This document shows positions 54,799 through 63,340 of a DNA stretch of 64,000 bases, piece by piece. Within the stretch, counting starts at the first letter, position 1; each line of letters starts with the position of its first letter. This stretch comes from Maribacter algarum (ex Zhang et al. 2020) (GTDB lineage Bacteria; Bacteroidota; Bacteroidia; Flavobacteriales; Flavobacteriaceae): assembly GCF_005885635.1 (NCBI RefSeq), contig NZ_VATY01000001.1:434001-498000 (forward strand), given 5' to 3'. The position numbers were made by a program, and so were the translations under genes. Under the pieces are notes generated by a model that saw only the letters and a list, made by a program, of their open reading frames with translations, had not been told where the DNA came from and made no database searches.

Positions 54799-55533
54799 AT
54801 GAAAACAAAACTTTCCTTCTTGATTTTGTTGTCTAGTTTTTACTGTTTTTCACAGGATACCGATGAGCCAGTGACCATAAGGTTCAGTTTGCCTTCTACT
54901 GCCGACCGATTGCAAGATGATAGAACAAGAATTTTTACCATAAAGGGTACTCCATATCTAAATGAGGAGCATCAATTAGGAACTATTATCAATGGCGAGA
55001 CAACAATGGAGGCACCCATTCGATACAATGCATACTATGACTATTTTCAAGTTTTGGATGAAAACAAAAAGAAGGCATCTGTCCTAAAATCGAATAATGT
55101 AATAGTACAGCTAGACGGGAAAACCTACCATCTGCTCACCTATGAAGAGACGGTTCAAGACAAGGCATTATATTATTTACCGCAAAACAAAAATCAGCAA
55201 TTAAGCGGCAATATGAAGGAAGGTTATTTCTGTGCGCTATCTGATGGAGAGACCGTCCTTTATAACAAAACAACTAAAAGAGTTCCAAAGTTCAAATTAC
55301 AAGATCATGGTTACACACAATTTGCACCAACCGACTTAGTAACTCTCAACCATTATTATATCAAAAGAAAACATAGACCGGCCGTACGAATTAAATTGTC
55401 AAAAAAAGAAGTATTATTCGCTCTCAACAACAAATACAATGAAGTACGGGATTACATTAAAAAGAACAAACTAAAAGTTAAAACAGAAGAAGAAGTTATT
55501 CAGATTCTCTCCTATTATGATACTTTGGATTAA
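54799..55533 (+). CDS. Hypothetical exported protein
   Basis: 244 residues from the ATG at 54799; the frame extends to a TTG at 54766, which is less likely. The signal peptide is MKTKLSFLILLSSFYCFSQ. The mature part mixes beta-strands (FSLPSTADRLQDDRTRIFT, IRYNAYYDYFQVLDEN) with a basic C-terminus (KKEVLFALNNKYNEVRDYIK). I recognise no family. Its stop lies 2 nt from the stop of tsaB on the other strand. Confidence 0.75.
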   Translation: MKTKLSFLILLSSFYCFSQDTDEPVTIRFSLPSTADRLQDDRTRIFTIKGTPYLNEEHQLGTIINGETTMEAPIRYNAYYDYFQVLDENKKKASVLKSNNVIVQLDGKTYHLLTYEETVQDKALYYLPQNKNQQLSGNMKEGYFCALSDGETVLYNKTTKRVPKFKLQDHGYTQFAPTDLVTLNHYYIKRKHRPAVRIKLSKKEVLFALNNKYNEVRDYIKKNKLKVKTEEEVIQILSYYDTLD

Positions 55534-55535
55534 GT

Positions 55536-56213
55536 TCATTTCTTTGCTTTTGTTTGAAGGATAAAGTCTTTTAGGTAGTAAGGTTCGAAGTAGGCCACAT
55601 CTTCAAAGTCCCTATTTTGGTATTTCTCAAATGAGAGTTGCGACAATTGTTCTGCGGAAGGAACATGTTCGTCAGCGATACTCAAATTTTCATTTTTCAA
55701 TACTTCTTGGCATTTCGATGCACCACTCCCAAGTAGCAACACTTTTCCTTGATTCAAAAAAGAGCTGAACGAATTTGCATCTATAATTTCCGCCTTTGTT
55801 TCTCGAATCTCATTTAATAGGTTATCGAAAACCTTGGAATAAACCTCCATACGTCTGGCATCAAGAACTGGAATAAGAAAATCAAACGCCTGAGATTTTT
55901 CTTGGTACGCCAGACTTTCTAAAGTCTCAACGGAAATCAAAGGAACGTCCAAAGAAAAGCAAAGTCCTTTGGCTGCGGAAACACCTATTCGAAGTCCGGT
56001 ATATGAACCAGGTCCTTTGCTAATAGCAATTGCATCTAAGTTAGACAAAGAAATCGACGCTTCTTTTAAGACTTCCTGTATAAAAACATGCAATTGTTCA
56101 GAATGTGAATAGTTTGGCGTATCATGCTCCTTTATTGCAATAGTCTTGCCTTCTTTAGCCACGCTCACCGAGCAGTTTGTAGTTGCCGTTTCTAGATTTA
56201 AAATCAATGCCAT
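55536..56213 (-). CDS. tsaB: tRNA threonylcarbamoyladenosine biosynthesis protein TsaB
   Basis: 225 residues. The start LILNLETATTNCSVSVAKEG and GPGSYTGLRIGVSAAKGLCF are the TsaB signatures; LDARRMEVYS follows. TsaB is the non-catalytic paralogue of TsaD and is needed, with TsaD and TsaE, to make the t6A modification of ANN-decoding tRNAs in the cytoplasm. It appears to have its own promoter just upstream and no co-transcribed partner. Confidence 0.95.
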   Translation of the reverse strand: MALILNLETATTNCSVSVAKEGKTIAIKEHDTPNYSHSEQLHVFIQEVLKEASISLSNLDAIAISKGPGSYTGLRIGVSAAKGLCFSLDVPLISVETLESLAYQEKSQAFDFLIPVLDARRMEVYSKVFDNLLNEIRETKAEIIDANSFSSFLNQGKVLLLGSGASKCQEVLKNENLSIADEHVPSAEQLSQLSFEKYQNRDFEDVAYFEPYYLKDFILQTKAKK

Positions 56214-56221
56214 AATGGGCG

Positions 56222-56229
56222 CAAAGATA
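56222..56229 (-). promoter_or_regulatory. -7 promoter box (TATCTTTG) of tsaB
   Basis: The minus-strand TATCTTTG is a strict TAnnTTTG match and ends 8 nt before the tsaB ATG, so the transcript would be nearly leaderless. It begins about 15 nt downstream of the T-tract of the TolC-operon terminator. No TTG is seen at the usual distance. Confidence 0.5.
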
Positions 56230-56243
56230 TGTGCTTCCTATTA

Positions 56244-56285
56244 AAAGAAAAAAGACCCGTAAGCTTTTAAAGAAGCTTGCGGGTC
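56244..56285 (-). terminator. Strong terminator of the TolC/ABC efflux operon
   Basis: GACCCGTAAGCTT (56254-56266) pairs with AAGCTTGCGGGTC (56273-56285): 13 pairs with one wobble and a 6-nt loop. On the minus strand the stem is followed by a T-rich run (56253-56244, TTTTTTCTTTT-like). It lies 22 nt after the TolC stop. Confidence 0.88.
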
Positions 56286-56306
56286 GATTAACCAACATAT
56301 GGAAAA

Positions 56307-57656
56307 TTAATCCAACTTAATGGGAATTCCGAAATAGAATTCCAATACCTTAAGTCTAAAAATATAGTCATATTTCGTTCGTATTACTTCAGCTTCCGCG
56401 TTATCAACTCTCGCTTGTGCTTGACTGAAATCGAAGGCGTTCATTAAACCAACATCAAAACGTTCTTTGGAATATTGATAGGCCAAACGTCTTGCCTCAA
56501 GCGTTTTTTCGGCTGCTTCGTATGACGCAAAAGAGCTATTTACATTCGCATAGGTTTGATTCACCGTTGTCTCTAGGGCCAGTTTATCCTGTTCCAATTG
56601 CACTTTTGCTTTTTCAACGCCAATCTCTGAACGTCTGATAGAGTTTCTTGTACTAAAGCCATTGAAAATTGGAATGCTTAATTGACCACCATATGTGATT
56701 CCATCAAAAAGCCATAGCTGATCCAATAAATCAAATCTTGAAGATGTTTGCGTAATAGGGTCAAATTGCTTTCTGCTCGAATATGAAGTATTGTAATTAA
56801 AAAAAGCTGCCAAGGTTGGATATCTAGCCCCCTTAGCTATATCAAGATCTTTTTCAGCAAGTTCAACATTCGACTCTGAGAGTTTAATATCATTTCGGAA
56901 TCCGACTGCTTTAGCAAAAATGGATTTAGGCGAATTGTTCAATATATCAGAGGGAGGTATCTCAAAGGCATCATCCGCAATATCAAAATTTTCATAATCC
57001 GTTATCTGCAACAGTTGCGCTAAAGTGATTCGAGAAATAAGCACTTGATTTTCACCATTAACTATTTGTTGTTGTTGACCAGCCGCAGTTGCCTCGATTT
57101 CTAACAAATCCCCTTTAGGAACAACACCAGATTCTACTAATTCTTTCGTCCTTTTCAAATCTTGTTCAGTGAACGCATATTGCGCCTTAAAAACTTTTAA
57201 AGCCTCTTTATTTGAAAGTATATCTAAATAATTTAAGGCGACATTTAATCTGATATCATCCTTTAGGTCGTCTAAACGATATTGACCTGCGATAGCGTTC
57301 AACTTGGCTCTATTCATGCGATTTTTATTTCGCATTCCGTTGAACAAAACCACATTTGAAGAAAGATTACCCCCTAGTGTAAAAATACCAGCAGTAAAAT
57401 TACTACCTGTAATAGGATCCGAAGATAAACCTCTACTTCCAGAAGCAGTAACCGTTGAGTTTAGGTTTGGAAGAAAATTACCCAATGCATCTGATTCATC
57501 TATTTGAGCATTCTGAAGGTCGAGTTCAAATTGTTCGATACTAAGATTATTCTCTACTGCATATTCAACGCACTCCTGTAACGTCCATTTTTTAGTTTGT
57601 GCAGATAGTATTCCTATTGTCAATACTAGAAATAGGGTTGTAAGTTTAAATTTCAT
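56307..57656 (-). CDS. TolC family outer-membrane efflux protein
   Basis: 449 residues. The signal peptide ends GILSAQ and the opening WTLQECVEYAVENNLSIEQ is typical of OEP/TolC proteins. Two OEP repeats with long helices follow, for example NQTYANVNSSFASYEAAEKT and FDVGLMNAFDFSQAQARV. It forms the outer-membrane channel of a tripartite pump. It is the last gene of the operon beginning beyond the right edge, after two adaptors, permeases and an ATPase. Confidence 0.92.
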   Translation of the reverse strand: MKFKLTTLFLVLTIGILSAQTKKWTLQECVEYAVENNLSIEQFELDLQNAQIDESDALGNFLPNLNSTVTASGSRGLSSDPITGSNFTAGIFTLGGNLSSNVVLFNGMRNKNRMNRAKLNAIAGQYRLDDLKDDIRLNVALNYLDILSNKEALKVFKAQYAFTEQDLKRTKELVESGVVPKGDLLEIEATAAGQQQQIVNGENQVLISRITLAQLLQITDYENFDIADDAFEIPPSDILNNSPKSIFAKAVGFRNDIKLSESNVELAEKDLDIAKGARYPTLAAFFNYNTSYSSRKQFDPITQTSSRFDLLDQLWLFDGITYGGQLSIPIFNGFSTRNSIRRSEIGVEKAKVQLEQDKLALETTVNQTYANVNSSFASYEAAEKTLEARRLAYQYSKERFDVGLMNAFDFSQAQARVDNAEAEVIRTKYDYIFRLKVLEFYFGIPIKLD

Positions 57657-57688
57657 TTGATTTGTTTTCTTGATTATTGATTGATGTA

Positions 57689-58849
57689 TTAGTCTTCGCT
57701 TTCTTCACTATCCTCTTCGCCTTCTTCATCTTCTTCACCTTTTTTAATTGGCTCTGTTTTGTTCCATTGTTTTATTTCGTCACTTTCTGTAAGACCAGAA
57801 ACAATCTCAACGTTTACTCCATCAGAAATTCCAATTTCAATTTCCTTTCTTTCCCATTTTTGTTCCTCTGCGGAACCTACTGCCAACTCAACATAGGGCT
57901 TATCTGTTTTTTTATCGAATTGCAACAAGGCTTCTGAGATAACCAAAATGCTATCTTTCTTTTCTAAGACTATCGAGGCATTGGCACTATATCCTGCGCG
58001 GATAAAAACATCTTCCTTAACTTCAACATCTCCCTCAATCTTGAATTGAACCGCTCCTGTTTCTTCCACTCCTTTTGGAGCAATGAACTTTAACTTAGCA
58101 TCAAGCTCTGCTCCCTCCACGGCTCCGAGGCTTATTTTCAATGGAGTTCCAACTTGTAATTTTCCAACTTCCCCTTCATCTACTTTTCCTTCAAAAATCA
58201 TCTTGGTCAAATCGGCTATTGAAGCAATAGTAGTACCATCATTAAAGTTATTGCTTTGAATCACCTGGTCGCCTTCCTCAACTGGGATTTCCAAAATTGT
58301 TCCACTGACCGTAGCTCTAATATTCGTATTAGCGGTCGCGGAACCTCCCGCAGAACCTCTTCGAATGATTTGATAATCCGCTTGCGCATTCGATAATTCC
58401 TGCTTAGCCTGATCTATTTGAAGTTGAAGATTATTAAAATCTTGACTTGAAATAACTCCTTTATCAAATAAGGCTTTGTTTCTGTTGTACTCTATAGTTG
58501 TATTATTTAAGGCGATTTCCGCATTACGAACCCGACCACGAGATTGGTTCAAGGACTGCTCATTTGGAACAATCTTTATCTTGGCAATCAAATCACCAGC
58601 TTTTACCTTCGCCCCTTCTTCCAAATATATCTTTTCGATGATACCTGAAATTTGAGGTTTAATCTCTACCTCATCTTCTGGTACCACTTTACCTGTAGCA
58701 ACAGTTTTCTTTTCGATACTAGAGATGAATGGTTTCTGGGTCTCATAGGTAATCGAAGATTTACTATTTGATGAAATGAAGAAAACAGCAGCCGCTAAAA
58801 TGCCTACAATAAAAGCGAAAATTAAAAAGTATTTTAAATATTTGTTCAT
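57689..58849 (-). CDS. HlyD/MacA-like periplasmic adaptor protein
   Basis: 386 residues. One N-terminal helix (about 5-27), then a lipoyl-type segment VEIKPQISGIIEKIYLEEGA, a coiled coil (about 95-155), the second lipoyl half TVSGTILEIPVEEGDQVIQS and beta-barrel parts. The C-terminus is strongly acidic (KGEEDEEGEEDSEESED). It bridges the ABC permeases and TolC. It is closely similar to the adaptor at 62186-63301. Confidence 0.9.
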   Translation of the reverse strand: MNKYLKYFLIFAFIVGILAAAVFFISSNSKSSITYETQKPFISSIEKKTVATGKVVPEDEVEIKPQISGIIEKIYLEEGAKVKAGDLIAKIKIVPNEQSLNQSRGRVRNAEIALNNTTIEYNRNKALFDKGVISSQDFNNLQLQIDQAKQELSNAQADYQIIRRGSAGGSATANTNIRATVSGTILEIPVEEGDQVIQSNNFNDGTTIASIADLTKMIFEGKVDEGEVGKLQVGTPLKISLGAVEGAELDAKLKFIAPKGVEETGAVQFKIEGDVEVKEDVFIRAGYSANASIVLEKKDSILVISEALLQFDKKTDKPYVELAVGSAEEQKWERKEIEIGISDGVNVEIVSGLTESDEIKQWNKTEPIKKGEEDEEGEEDSEESED

Positions 58850-58886
58850 TTTAAATGTATTTGAATTCGTCTATTGGTTTTGTTTA

Positions 58887-60155
58887 TTATTCTTCACGTA
58901 ATGCGTCTATTGGTTTGATACTGACCGCACGTTGTGCTGGTATTAGTCCTATTAAGGTGCCTAACACTACCATAATTACCAAAGCCCCTAAAACATAAGG
59001 GATGGGTACCGTAGGATTGGTGTATGGAAAATCAACGTCTTTGGTAAATGCGTTTATTGCAGATAAAACCCCTGCTCCGAGTATTATTCCTAGAACTCCA
59101 GCGATAAGTGTTAAGAAAACAGATTCTAAAACAATAAGATTCCGCACCTCACTTGGAGTTGCACCAAGTGCTCGTCGTACTCCCAATTCTTTCGTTCTCT
59201 CCTTTACTGAAATCAAAAGAATATTTCCAATACCGATTACTCCTGCCAAAATGGTTGCTATTCCCACTATTAGTGACATAAAGGTTAAACCAAATGCAAA
59301 ATCCATAGTTCTGCCGAAAGCCTCCCCTAAGTTAAATGACCCAAACGCCCTTTCATCATCAGGGTGTACTCTTTTCGTACTCCTTAAAAGTGCTTTAATA
59401 TCTTTTTCCACTTTAACAACATCGACATCATCATAGGCTGCAATGCATAAATAACTTACCAGATCTCCAGTATTATACAGTTTTCGATGTGTGGTAAAAG
59501 GAATGAACATATCGCTATCTGAATCAAAACTTACCCCATTAGCTAACTTATGCACTCCCACTACTTGAAAATAAACCGTTCCCACGCGTATGTATGCGCC
59601 AATTGGGTCTTCATCCTTCTCAAAAAGCTCTTGTTGAACACGTTCTCCAATTACGATAACCTTTCTCGCCTGTTCTATATCTTCCTCATTGATAAATCTC
59701 CCTCCGTCATAGATTTTCTTTGTTGCTATTTTTGTATACACCGGATAGTCACCGTACAAGCCATAATTGCCTGACTTTTGACCTTTTACTGTATAAACAG
59801 GCTCTGAATTCGGGCCACCGTCACCTTGTCTAATCCGAGGAGCTATATACTGAACTTCCTGTATTCTATTTTGTATCGTAGAAACGTCATTCAATCTTAA
59901 ATCCATTTGCCTTCCTGTCTTGAAGCCATCATGGGGCATACTTGTACTCTGAGGCCAAACGAACATACTATTCATTGCTACGGTCTTAAATGCCTTGTCA
60001 AATCCGTTATTCAATCCTTGAGCAGATCCTGCCAAGGCTATGTAAATAAAAATTCCCCATAGTACACCTATTACGGTTATCACCGTTCGCGTCTTGTTCT
60101 TACTAATAGAACCAAAGATCTCTTGCCAGGTATTACTATCGAATATAAATCTCAT
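58887..60155 (-). CDS. MacB-like ABC transporter permease
   Basis: 422 residues. A MacB periplasmic core domain (about 20-270) sits between helix 1 (VITVIGVLWGIFIYIALAGS) and three C-terminal FtsX-type helices. The FtsX motif KERTKELGVRRALGATPSEV and the closing PAQRAVSIKPIDALREE are present. Separate permease and ATPase genes distinguish this from fused MacB. It is adjacent (1 nt gap) to a second permease; a heterodimeric channel is plausible. Confidence 0.9.
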   Translation of the reverse strand: MRFIFDSNTWQEIFGSISKNKTRTVITVIGVLWGIFIYIALAGSAQGLNNGFDKAFKTVAMNSMFVWPQSTSMPHDGFKTGRQMDLRLNDVSTIQNRIQEVQYIAPRIRQGDGGPNSEPVYTVKGQKSGNYGLYGDYPVYTKIATKKIYDGGRFINEEDIEQARKVIVIGERVQQELFEKDEDPIGAYIRVGTVYFQVVGVHKLANGVSFDSDSDMFIPFTTHRKLYNTGDLVSYLCIAAYDDVDVVKVEKDIKALLRSTKRVHPDDERAFGSFNLGEAFGRTMDFAFGLTFMSLIVGIATILAGVIGIGNILLISVKERTKELGVRRALGATPSEVRNLIVLESVFLTLIAGVLGIILGAGVLSAINAFTKDVDFPYTNPTVPIPYVLGALVIMVVLGTLIGLIPAQRAVSIKPIDALREE

Positions 60156-60156
60156 A

Positions 60157-61386
60157 TCATTCGTCTCTTAATGCTACAATAGGCTTTATACGGGCGGCGC
60201 GTTTTGCTGGAATATATCCGGCCAGTGCGCCAAAAAGTATTAAGACTATAGTTGCTCCAATTGCCATTCCCATATCTATGTAAGGATCGGTAATAAAAAA
60301 ATCCTTTAATTTTTCCCCAAAGGAACTGAGCATTGAAATGCCTATTATCATTCCAACAAAGCCTGAAACTGTGGTGATAAAAATGGACTCCAAAAGAATT
60401 GTACCAATTACTGATTTTGGAGTAGCTCCCAGGGCCTTTCGAATTCCCAATTCCTTGGTTCGCTCTTTGACCACAAAGACCATTATATTGCTGATACCGA
60501 TTATACCGGCAATGATAGTTCCAAAGGCAACAAAAGCAACAATGAGTTGTAAGACCCCCGCAAACTGTTGGCTTTGTTTTAATCCTTCGGCAACATTACG
60601 TATGAAAATACCTTGTTGATCTTCAGGACTGATATACTTCTTTTCTCTAATGAAGGTATTCAAGCTTCTATCAAGAGCCAATGCACCGGCGTATCCCAAT
60701 TCTGGTTTAAAGGCAACAATTAGCTGGTCAACTTTATCGGTATTTTTTTCAATAAGCTGCCGTGTAGTATAGGGAATATAAATTCTCCGCTCCTCATCAT
60801 CACCACCGTCATCTTGATAAACACCAATAACTTTGAAAGCACTACCTGCAATATCTATGTATTTGCCCATGGCGTTTTCCTCACCAAACAAATCTTGTTC
60901 TACCAATCGACCAACAATTGCATTTTTAGTTTTGTTTTTGATATCAAGGCTATTTAAATACCGCCCTTTCATCATAATTGTTTTCTCCGCAAATTGATGA
61001 GAAGGAGCAACAGCCCTCGTAGAATAGTTATTAGATTCATTCTTATAACTCACTAGGCCACCTCTGGTAATTCTTGGTGTTGTATACTCCAAGAACATGC
61101 TGAAGTTTTTTTCAATATCGACCAGGTCGCTATTATCAAATTCAATTTGACGACCTGACTTGTAGCCTTTATATGGCTCCGTAGTGCGACCAGGAAAAAC
61201 AAAAATTAAATTTTGGGCATCATCTTCAAAAAAAGATTGAAACGTATTGATTAGTCCATTACCAAAACCAAAAAGCACAACAAAAATCAAAATACCCAAG
61301 GCTACGGTAAAGCCCGATAAGAACGTACGTAGTTTGTTCTTTTGAATTGTCTCGAATATTTCTTTCCAGTTGTCCCTACTAAACAT
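60157..61386 (-). CDS. MacB-like ABC transporter permease (second)
   Basis: 409 residues with the same plan: helix 1 (FLSGFTVALGILIFVVLFGF), MacB core domain and C-terminal FtsX helices. KERTKELGIRKALGATPKSV and PAKRAARIKPIVALRDE are present. Its start overlaps the end of the ATPase gene by 8 nt. It differs enough from its neighbour to be an older paralogue, which fits a heterodimer. Confidence 0.9.
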   Translation of the reverse strand: MFSRDNWKEIFETIQKNKLRTFLSGFTVALGILIFVVLFGFGNGLINTFQSFFEDDAQNLIFVFPGRTTEPYKGYKSGRQIEFDNSDLVDIEKNFSMFLEYTTPRITRGGLVSYKNESNNYSTRAVAPSHQFAEKTIMMKGRYLNSLDIKNKTKNAIVGRLVEQDLFGEENAMGKYIDIAGSAFKVIGVYQDDGGDDEERRIYIPYTTRQLIEKNTDKVDQLIVAFKPELGYAGALALDRSLNTFIREKKYISPEDQQGIFIRNVAEGLKQSQQFAGVLQLIVAFVAFGTIIAGIIGISNIMVFVVKERTKELGIRKALGATPKSVIGTILLESIFITTVSGFVGMIIGISMLSSFGEKLKDFFITDPYIDMGMAIGATIVLILFGALAGYIPAKRAARIKPIVALRDE

Positions 61387-62080
61387 ATTCTGAAGCCCTA
61401 ACTTGTTTGATTTTTTTATCCTCTAGAATAATACCATCCTTCAAATGCACAATACGCTTACACATATCTGCAATATCGGGTTCGTGAGTAACGATTAAAA
61501 TGGTATTGCCCTGATCGTTAATTTTTTGAATCAAATCCATCACTTCATACGAAGTTTTACTGTCCAATGCACCTGTAGGCTCATCGGCTAACAGCACCTT
61601 TGGTTCAGCAGCCATTGCCCTAGCGATTGCGACACGTTGTTTTTGACCACCCGAAAGTTCACTGGGAAGGTGTTCAGCCCATTCTTTCAGACCAACTTGA
61701 TCTAGATATTTGAGGGCTTTCTCTTGACGCTCTTTTCTTCCTACTCTTTGATAGTATAATGGGAGTGCAACATTTTCCATTGCACTTTTGTAGTTGATTA
61801 AATTAAACGATTGAAAAACGAAGCCTAGGAATTTATTGCGATAATTGGCGGCTTTGGTCTCATTAAGATTTTTTATAGGAACTCCATCTAAATCATACGA
61901 CCCTTCATCCAGTTCGTCTAACATTCCTAAAATATTGAGCAATGTAGACTTTCCTGAACCCGAGGAACCCATAATAGCGACTAATTCACCTTCTTCTACA
62001 GAAAAGTTGATACCTTTTAAAACATGTAGGGAATTGCTTCCCATCTTATACGATTTATGAAGGTTTTTGATTTCAATCAT
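61379..62080 (-). CDS. ABC transporter ATP-binding protein (MacB/LolD type)
   Basis: 233 residues from the ATG at 62080 (MIEIKNLHKSYKMG); an upstream frame to 62128 adds a poor-looking N-terminus. Walker A GSSGSGKST, Q-loop FVFQSFNL, signature LSGGQKQRVAIARAM, Walker B VLLADEPTGALD and switch His IVTHEPD are all intact. It powers the adjoining permeases; only one ATPase is seen for at least three permeases. Substrate unknown: antibiotic, lipid or peptide. Confidence 0.93.
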   Translation of the reverse strand: MIEIKNLHKSYKMGSNSLHVLKGINFSVEEGELVAIMGSSGSGKSTLLNILGMLDELDEGSYDLDGVPIKNLNETKAANYRNKFLGFVFQSFNLINYKSAMENVALPLYYQRVGRKERQEKALKYLDQVGLKEWAEHLPSELSGGQKQRVAIARAMAAEPKVLLADEPTGALDSKTSYEVMDLIQKINDQGNTILIVTHEPDIADMCKRIVHLKDGIILEDKKIKQVRASEYV

Positions 62081-62185
62081 GTTGGTAGTATTTGTTTTGT
62101 TTGGTGATTGCCAAAAGGTATTCGGCAATAAGACACCTAAGTTGTTAATTTGTTACAAGATTTCCTCCAAATTTTATGTTAAAGA

Positions 62186-63301
62186 TTAGTTGGAATCTTC
62201 TTCGCCCGATTCTATAGCATTCCAGACTTTTATTTTATCATCTTTGGATATCCCTGATTTCACTTCTACGAAAATTCCATCGCTCACTCCTAATTCGACA
62301 TCTTTTCGATCAAACTTTTGATTTCCACTTTCAATTTCGACAAAAGGTTTCTTGGTCTCATCATCAAATTGCACCAAGGCCTCTTTAACAGCCAATACAC
62401 TATCGGCTCTTGCCAAAATAATAGAGGCATTTGCACTCAGACCAGCACGAATGAATACCGTATCTTGCTTCTTCATGGTACCTTTAATTTCGAACTGAAT
62501 CGCACCATTTTCTTCTTTCCCTTTGGGAGCTATATAATCCAACACGGCATCAAATACTGTATTTTCAATAGCTCCAACTGTAATCTCTAAAGGAAGATCT
62601 TCTTTGATTTTACCCACCTCAGACTCATCTACCTTGCCTTCAAAAATCATTTTTTCAACATCGGCGATAGCGGCAATCGTGGTGCCCTCATTAAAGTTGT
62701 TACTTTCTATTACTTGGTTACCCACTTCCACTGGTACTTCCAATACCATTCCGCTAACTGTCGCCCTAATCTGCGTATTAGCTGAATTCCCGAACCCTTT
62801 GGCAGTACCTGTTTTTACAATATCGTACCTTTTGTTGGCCGCACCATAAGACTGTTTGGCTTGATCGTAAGTCACTTGAGCTCGTTCCAAATCCACTTTA
62901 GAAATCACTCCTTTCGCAAAAAGACCTTTTTGACGTTCCAAATTACGGAGTTGATCATCTAATCCGATTTTTGCTTCATCGATTGCATTTCTTGCGTCAT
63001 TTAGCGCATTTAAATTCGGCACAACTTTTATTCTGCATAGCAGATCTCCGGACTTCACATAATCTCCACCTTCGACAAAAACCTCTTCTATTACCCCAGA
63101 AATATTAGGTTTAATTAAAACCTCTTCTAAAGGAAGAATACTTCCAGTGGCTACTGTTTTCTTAATGATGGTTTGGGTCGAGGCTTGATCTGTTTCGTAT
63201 ACAACAGGGTCTTCTGAATTTTTTTGATAGAGATAATACATTGCTCCTCCGAATAAAATAACGATAAGCAATAAGATAATTCTAGTAACTGATTTCTTCA
63301 T
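62186..63301 (-). CDS. HlyD/MacA-like periplasmic adaptor protein (second)
   Basis: 371 residues. One N-terminal helix (about 5-25), then VLIKPNISGVIEEVFVEGGD, a coiled coil, TVSGMVLEVPVEVGNQVIES, KMIFEGKVDESEVGKI and the C-terminal WNAIESGEED. It resembles the adaptor at 57689-58849 along its whole length, including the KLIFEGKVDE-type barrel strand, so the two are paralogues. It lies just upstream of the ATPase gene. Confidence 0.9.
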   Translation of the reverse strand: MKKSVTRIILLLIVILFGGAMYYLYQKNSEDPVVYETDQASTQTIIKKTVATGSILPLEEVLIKPNISGVIEEVFVEGGDYVKSGDLLCRIKVVPNLNALNDARNAIDEAKIGLDDQLRNLERQKGLFAKGVISKVDLERAQVTYDQAKQSYGAANKRYDIVKTGTAKGFGNSANTQIRATVSGMVLEVPVEVGNQVIESNNFNEGTTIAAIADVEKMIFEGKVDESEVGKIKEDLPLEITVGAIENTVFDAVLDYIAPKGKEENGAIQFEIKGTMKKQDTVFIRAGLSANASIILARADSVLAVKEALVQFDDETKKPFVEIESGNQKFDRKDVELGVSDGIFVEVKSGISKDDKIKVWNAIESGEEDSN

Positions 63302-63340
63302 TTTTGATTGGTTTGTTAATAAATACTTGATTGATGTTCT